Source: Candidatus Sulfopaludibacter sp. SbA3
GTDB lineage: Bacteria > Acidobacteriota > Terriglobia > 2-12-FULL-54-10
Length of the DNA: 13,764 nucleotides
Assembly: GCA_945865705.1 (NCBI GenBank)
Contig: CAMBEY010000044.1
Coordinates: 1-13,764 of the forward strand
Reading direction: 5' to 3'
How positions within the stretch are numbered: the stretch's first letter is position 1; each line of letters begins with the position of its first letter. Below the pieces are notes generated by a model. It ran no database searches, was not told the origin of the DNA, and saw only the letters and a list, made by a program, of their open reading frames with translations. The translations under genes were made by a program, and so were the position numbers. Below, in pieces: positions 12,350 to 13,764 of the stretch.

Positions 12350-13633
12350 ATGCTGGACCTGGCGTTTGTAAGGGACAATATCGAACTGGTTGAGCGCAAG
12401 CTGGCTGAGCGCGGCTCCGCGCTTCGTCTCGACCGTTTTCGCGAGGTGGATTCCAGCCGCCGCCGCCTGCTCACCGAAGTCGAGTTGCTCAAGAGCCAGC
12501 GCAACAAGGCCGGCGACCAGATCGGCGCTTTGAAGAAGTCGGGTGGTGATGCCAGCGCCATCATCGCGGAGATGGGCGGTATCTCCGACCGCATCAAGCT
12601 GCTCGACGATCGGGTCAAGCAAGTGGACGAGGAGTTGCGCGAGATACTCACCACCTATCCCAATGTTCCTCATGAGACTGTCCCCGTGGGTCGCTCCGCC
12701 GCGGACAATGTGGAAGTCCGCCGCTGGGGCACGCCGCGTGAATTCACGTTCAAGCCCAAGGCGCACTGGGAACTCGGCGAGCAGCTTGGCATCCTGGACA
12801 TGGAGCGCGGCGCGAAGATCGCCGGCGCTCGCTTCGGCGTCTATTGGGACGGCGGCGCTCGCCTCGAACGCGCGCTGGGCAATTTCTTCCTGGACACGCT
12901 CACCCGCGAGCACGGTTACCGCGAAGTGTTGCCGCCGGCCATCGTCAACTCGGCGTCGCTGTTCGGCACGGGACAACTGCCGAAGTTCGCCGAAGACCTC
13001 TTCAAGCTGGAGGGCTCCGACTACTGGCTCATCCCCACCGCCGAGGTGCCCGTAACCAATCTTTACAGTGGTGAAACGCTCGATGCCGCGGACCTGCCCA
13101 TCAATCTAACCGCCTACACGCCGTGCTTCCGCAGCGAGGCCGGGACGTATGGCAAGGACATGAAGGGCGTCTTCCGCAACCACCAGTTTCAGAAGGTGGA
13201 GATGGTGAAGTTCGCGCACCCCGACCACTCCTACGAGGAGCTGGAGCGGCTGACCGGCAACGCCGAGGCGCTGTTGCAGAAGCTCGGCCTGCCCTACCGC
13301 GTGATGGCGCTGTGTACGGGCGACATGGGCTTCGGCTCCGCCAAGACCTATGACATTGAAGTGTGGCTGCCAGGCCTGAACGAGTATCGCGAGATATCTT
13401 CCTGCACGAACTTCGAGAGCTTCCAGTCGCGCCGCGCCGGCATCCGCTTCCGCACCGGGAGCAAGGGCAAGTCCGAGCTGGTCCATACCCTGAACGGCAG
13501 CGGCCTGGCGACCGGGCGGTCCTGGATCGCCGTTGTCGAGAACTACCAGCAAGCCGACGGCAGCATCGAAATTCCCGAGGCGCTGCGCCCCTACTTCGGG
13601 GGAACCGACCGCATTCCCGCACTCAAAAAATAG
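12350..13633 (+). CDS. serS: Seryl-tRNA synthetase
   Basis: A complete 427-residue class II aminoacyl-tRNA synthetase that charges tRNA-Ser, and also tRNA-Sec, with serine in the cytoplasm. The ATG at 12350 has GGAG ten bases upstream and starts the expected MLDLAFVRDNIELVERKLAERG. The first ~105 residues form the tRNA-binding coiled-coil arm. The catalytic core has the serine-binding T230-A-E232 (IPTAEVPVTNLY). Motif 2 is F260-R261-S-E263 followed by AGTYGKDMKGVFRNHQFQK, and motif 3 is GLATG-R390-SWIAVVENYQ, ending EIPEALRPYFGG. Length is normal and no key residue is missing. It is separated from its left neighbour by a divergent spacer and followed by a small terminator, so it is probably transcribed alone. 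If the 8249-9400 gene is a selenoprotein gene, this enzyme supplies the Ser-tRNA-Sec precursor for it. Confidence 0.98.
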   Translation: MLDLAFVRDNIELVERKLAERGSALRLDRFREVDSSRRRLLTEVELLKSQRNKAGDQIGALKKSGGDASAIIAEMGGISDRIKLLDDRVKQVDEELREILTTYPNVPHETVPVGRSAADNVEVRRWGTPREFTFKPKAHWELGEQLGILDMERGAKIAGARFGVYWDGGARLERALGNFFLDTLTREHGYREVLPPAIVNSASLFGTGQLPKFAEDLFKLEGSDYWLIPTAEVPVTNLYSGETLDAADLPINLTAYTPCFRSEAGTYGKDMKGVFRNHQFQKVEMVKFAHPDHSYEELERLTGNAEALLQKLGLPYRVMALCTGDMGFGSAKTYDIEVWLPGLNEYREISSCTNFESFQSRRAGIRFRTGSKGKSELVHTLNGSGLATGRSWIAVVENYQQADGSIEIPEALRPYFGGTDRIPALKK

Positions 13634-13634
13634 C

Positions 13635-13654
13635 CTGACAGATTGTCGGTTTTT
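13635..13654 (+). terminator. Small intrinsic terminator after serS
   Basis: CTGACA (13635-13640) pairs with TGTCGG (13644-13649), one pair being T-G, across a three-base loop. Five T (13650-13654) follow. It begins one base after the stop codon. Confidence 0.6.
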
Positions 13655-13655
13655 G

Positions 13656-13703
13656 CGGTTCTGACCAAAGTGCACACTTTCACGGTTTTGACCACTCTGA
13701 CCA
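13656..13703. repeat. Short TGACCA repeats and an inverted repeat after serS
   Basis: CGGTTCTGACCA (13656-13667) recurs as CGGTTTTGACCA (13683-13694), and CTCTGACCA follows at once (13695-13703). Between the first two lies AAAGTG-CA-CACTTT (13667-13680), a short inverted repeat. It could be an operator-like site or chance. The sequence quality to the right is doubtful. Confidence 0.4.
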
Positions 13704-13744
13704 GATTGACAAACGGGGGATTCGGGATCCGGCGTTGGGGTTTC

Positions 13745-13764
13745 GGGGGGGGGGGGGGGGGGGG
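13745..13764. other. Terminal G homopolymer, probable sequencing or assembly artefact
   Basis: The last 20 bases are all G, and G runs lengthen before it (five at 13715-13719, four at 13737-13740). This pattern is typical of reads that lost signal in two-colour sequencing and is unlikely to be genomic. Confidence 0.8.

Noticed and set aside
12350..13633. Functional linkage of serS with the selenoprotein gene because both relate to tRNA-Sec
   Set aside because: serS is an essential housekeeping gene, lies about 3 kb away and has several opposite-strand genes in between, so proximity is probably chance.

Overview
The window looks like part of an Acidobacteria chromosome, most likely from the Solibacter/Bryobacter side. 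It is GC-rich. The best taxonomic marker is the C-terminal domain of the 6164-8155 protein, which reads like the Solibacter-type C-terminal domain (TIGR03437). The seven-iron ferredoxin and the small CxxC proteins also fit. No tRNA, rRNA, CRISPR array or insertion sequence was found. The last 20 bases are a pure G run at a degrading end, so the right edge is probably a raw contig end.

Layout. 1-810 is the 3' part of a siroheme/4Fe-4S nitrite or sulfite reductase with a helical, HEPN-like tail. It is followed by an unrecognised 190-residue protein (895-1467). Next come an exported M20 metallopeptidase (1541-2941) with its own promoter and terminator, an exported Ig-like/OmpA-like envelope protein (3162-4181), a small zinc-ribbon protein that appears frameshifted at its 5' end (4264-4618), a GAF-SpoIIE (RsbU-type) phosphatase (4816-6108) and a secreted propeller protein (6164-8155).

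The highlight is 8249-9400. Two open frames in the same reading frame are separated only by a TGA at 8540-8542. Read as selenocysteine, this gives a 383-residue exported protein with a W-U-P-Y-C redoxin active site and a C-terminal DsbD-alpha-like domain. Fourteen bases after the TGA lies a perfect 6-bp hairpin with a GGTCG loop, which resembles a bacterial SECIS element. A conventional annotation would split it into a truncated redoxin and an orphan fragment.

A strong bidirectional terminator (9448-9486) separates this gene from genes on the minus strand: a solute-binding protein without other transporter genes (9492-10526), a small CxxC protein (10774-11004), a Thermus-type seven-iron ferredoxin (11277-11537) and a small basic-tailed protein ending in a textbook terminator (11730-12038). 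A 311-base spacer then leads to plus-strand serS (12350-13633). Seryl-tRNA synthetase also performs the first step of selenocysteine synthesis, but it is a housekeeping gene and its proximity is not evidence of linkage. No selA, selB, selC or selD is in the window, so the selenocysteine reading predicts them elsewhere in the genome.

Family calls come from reading motifs; no database search was run.
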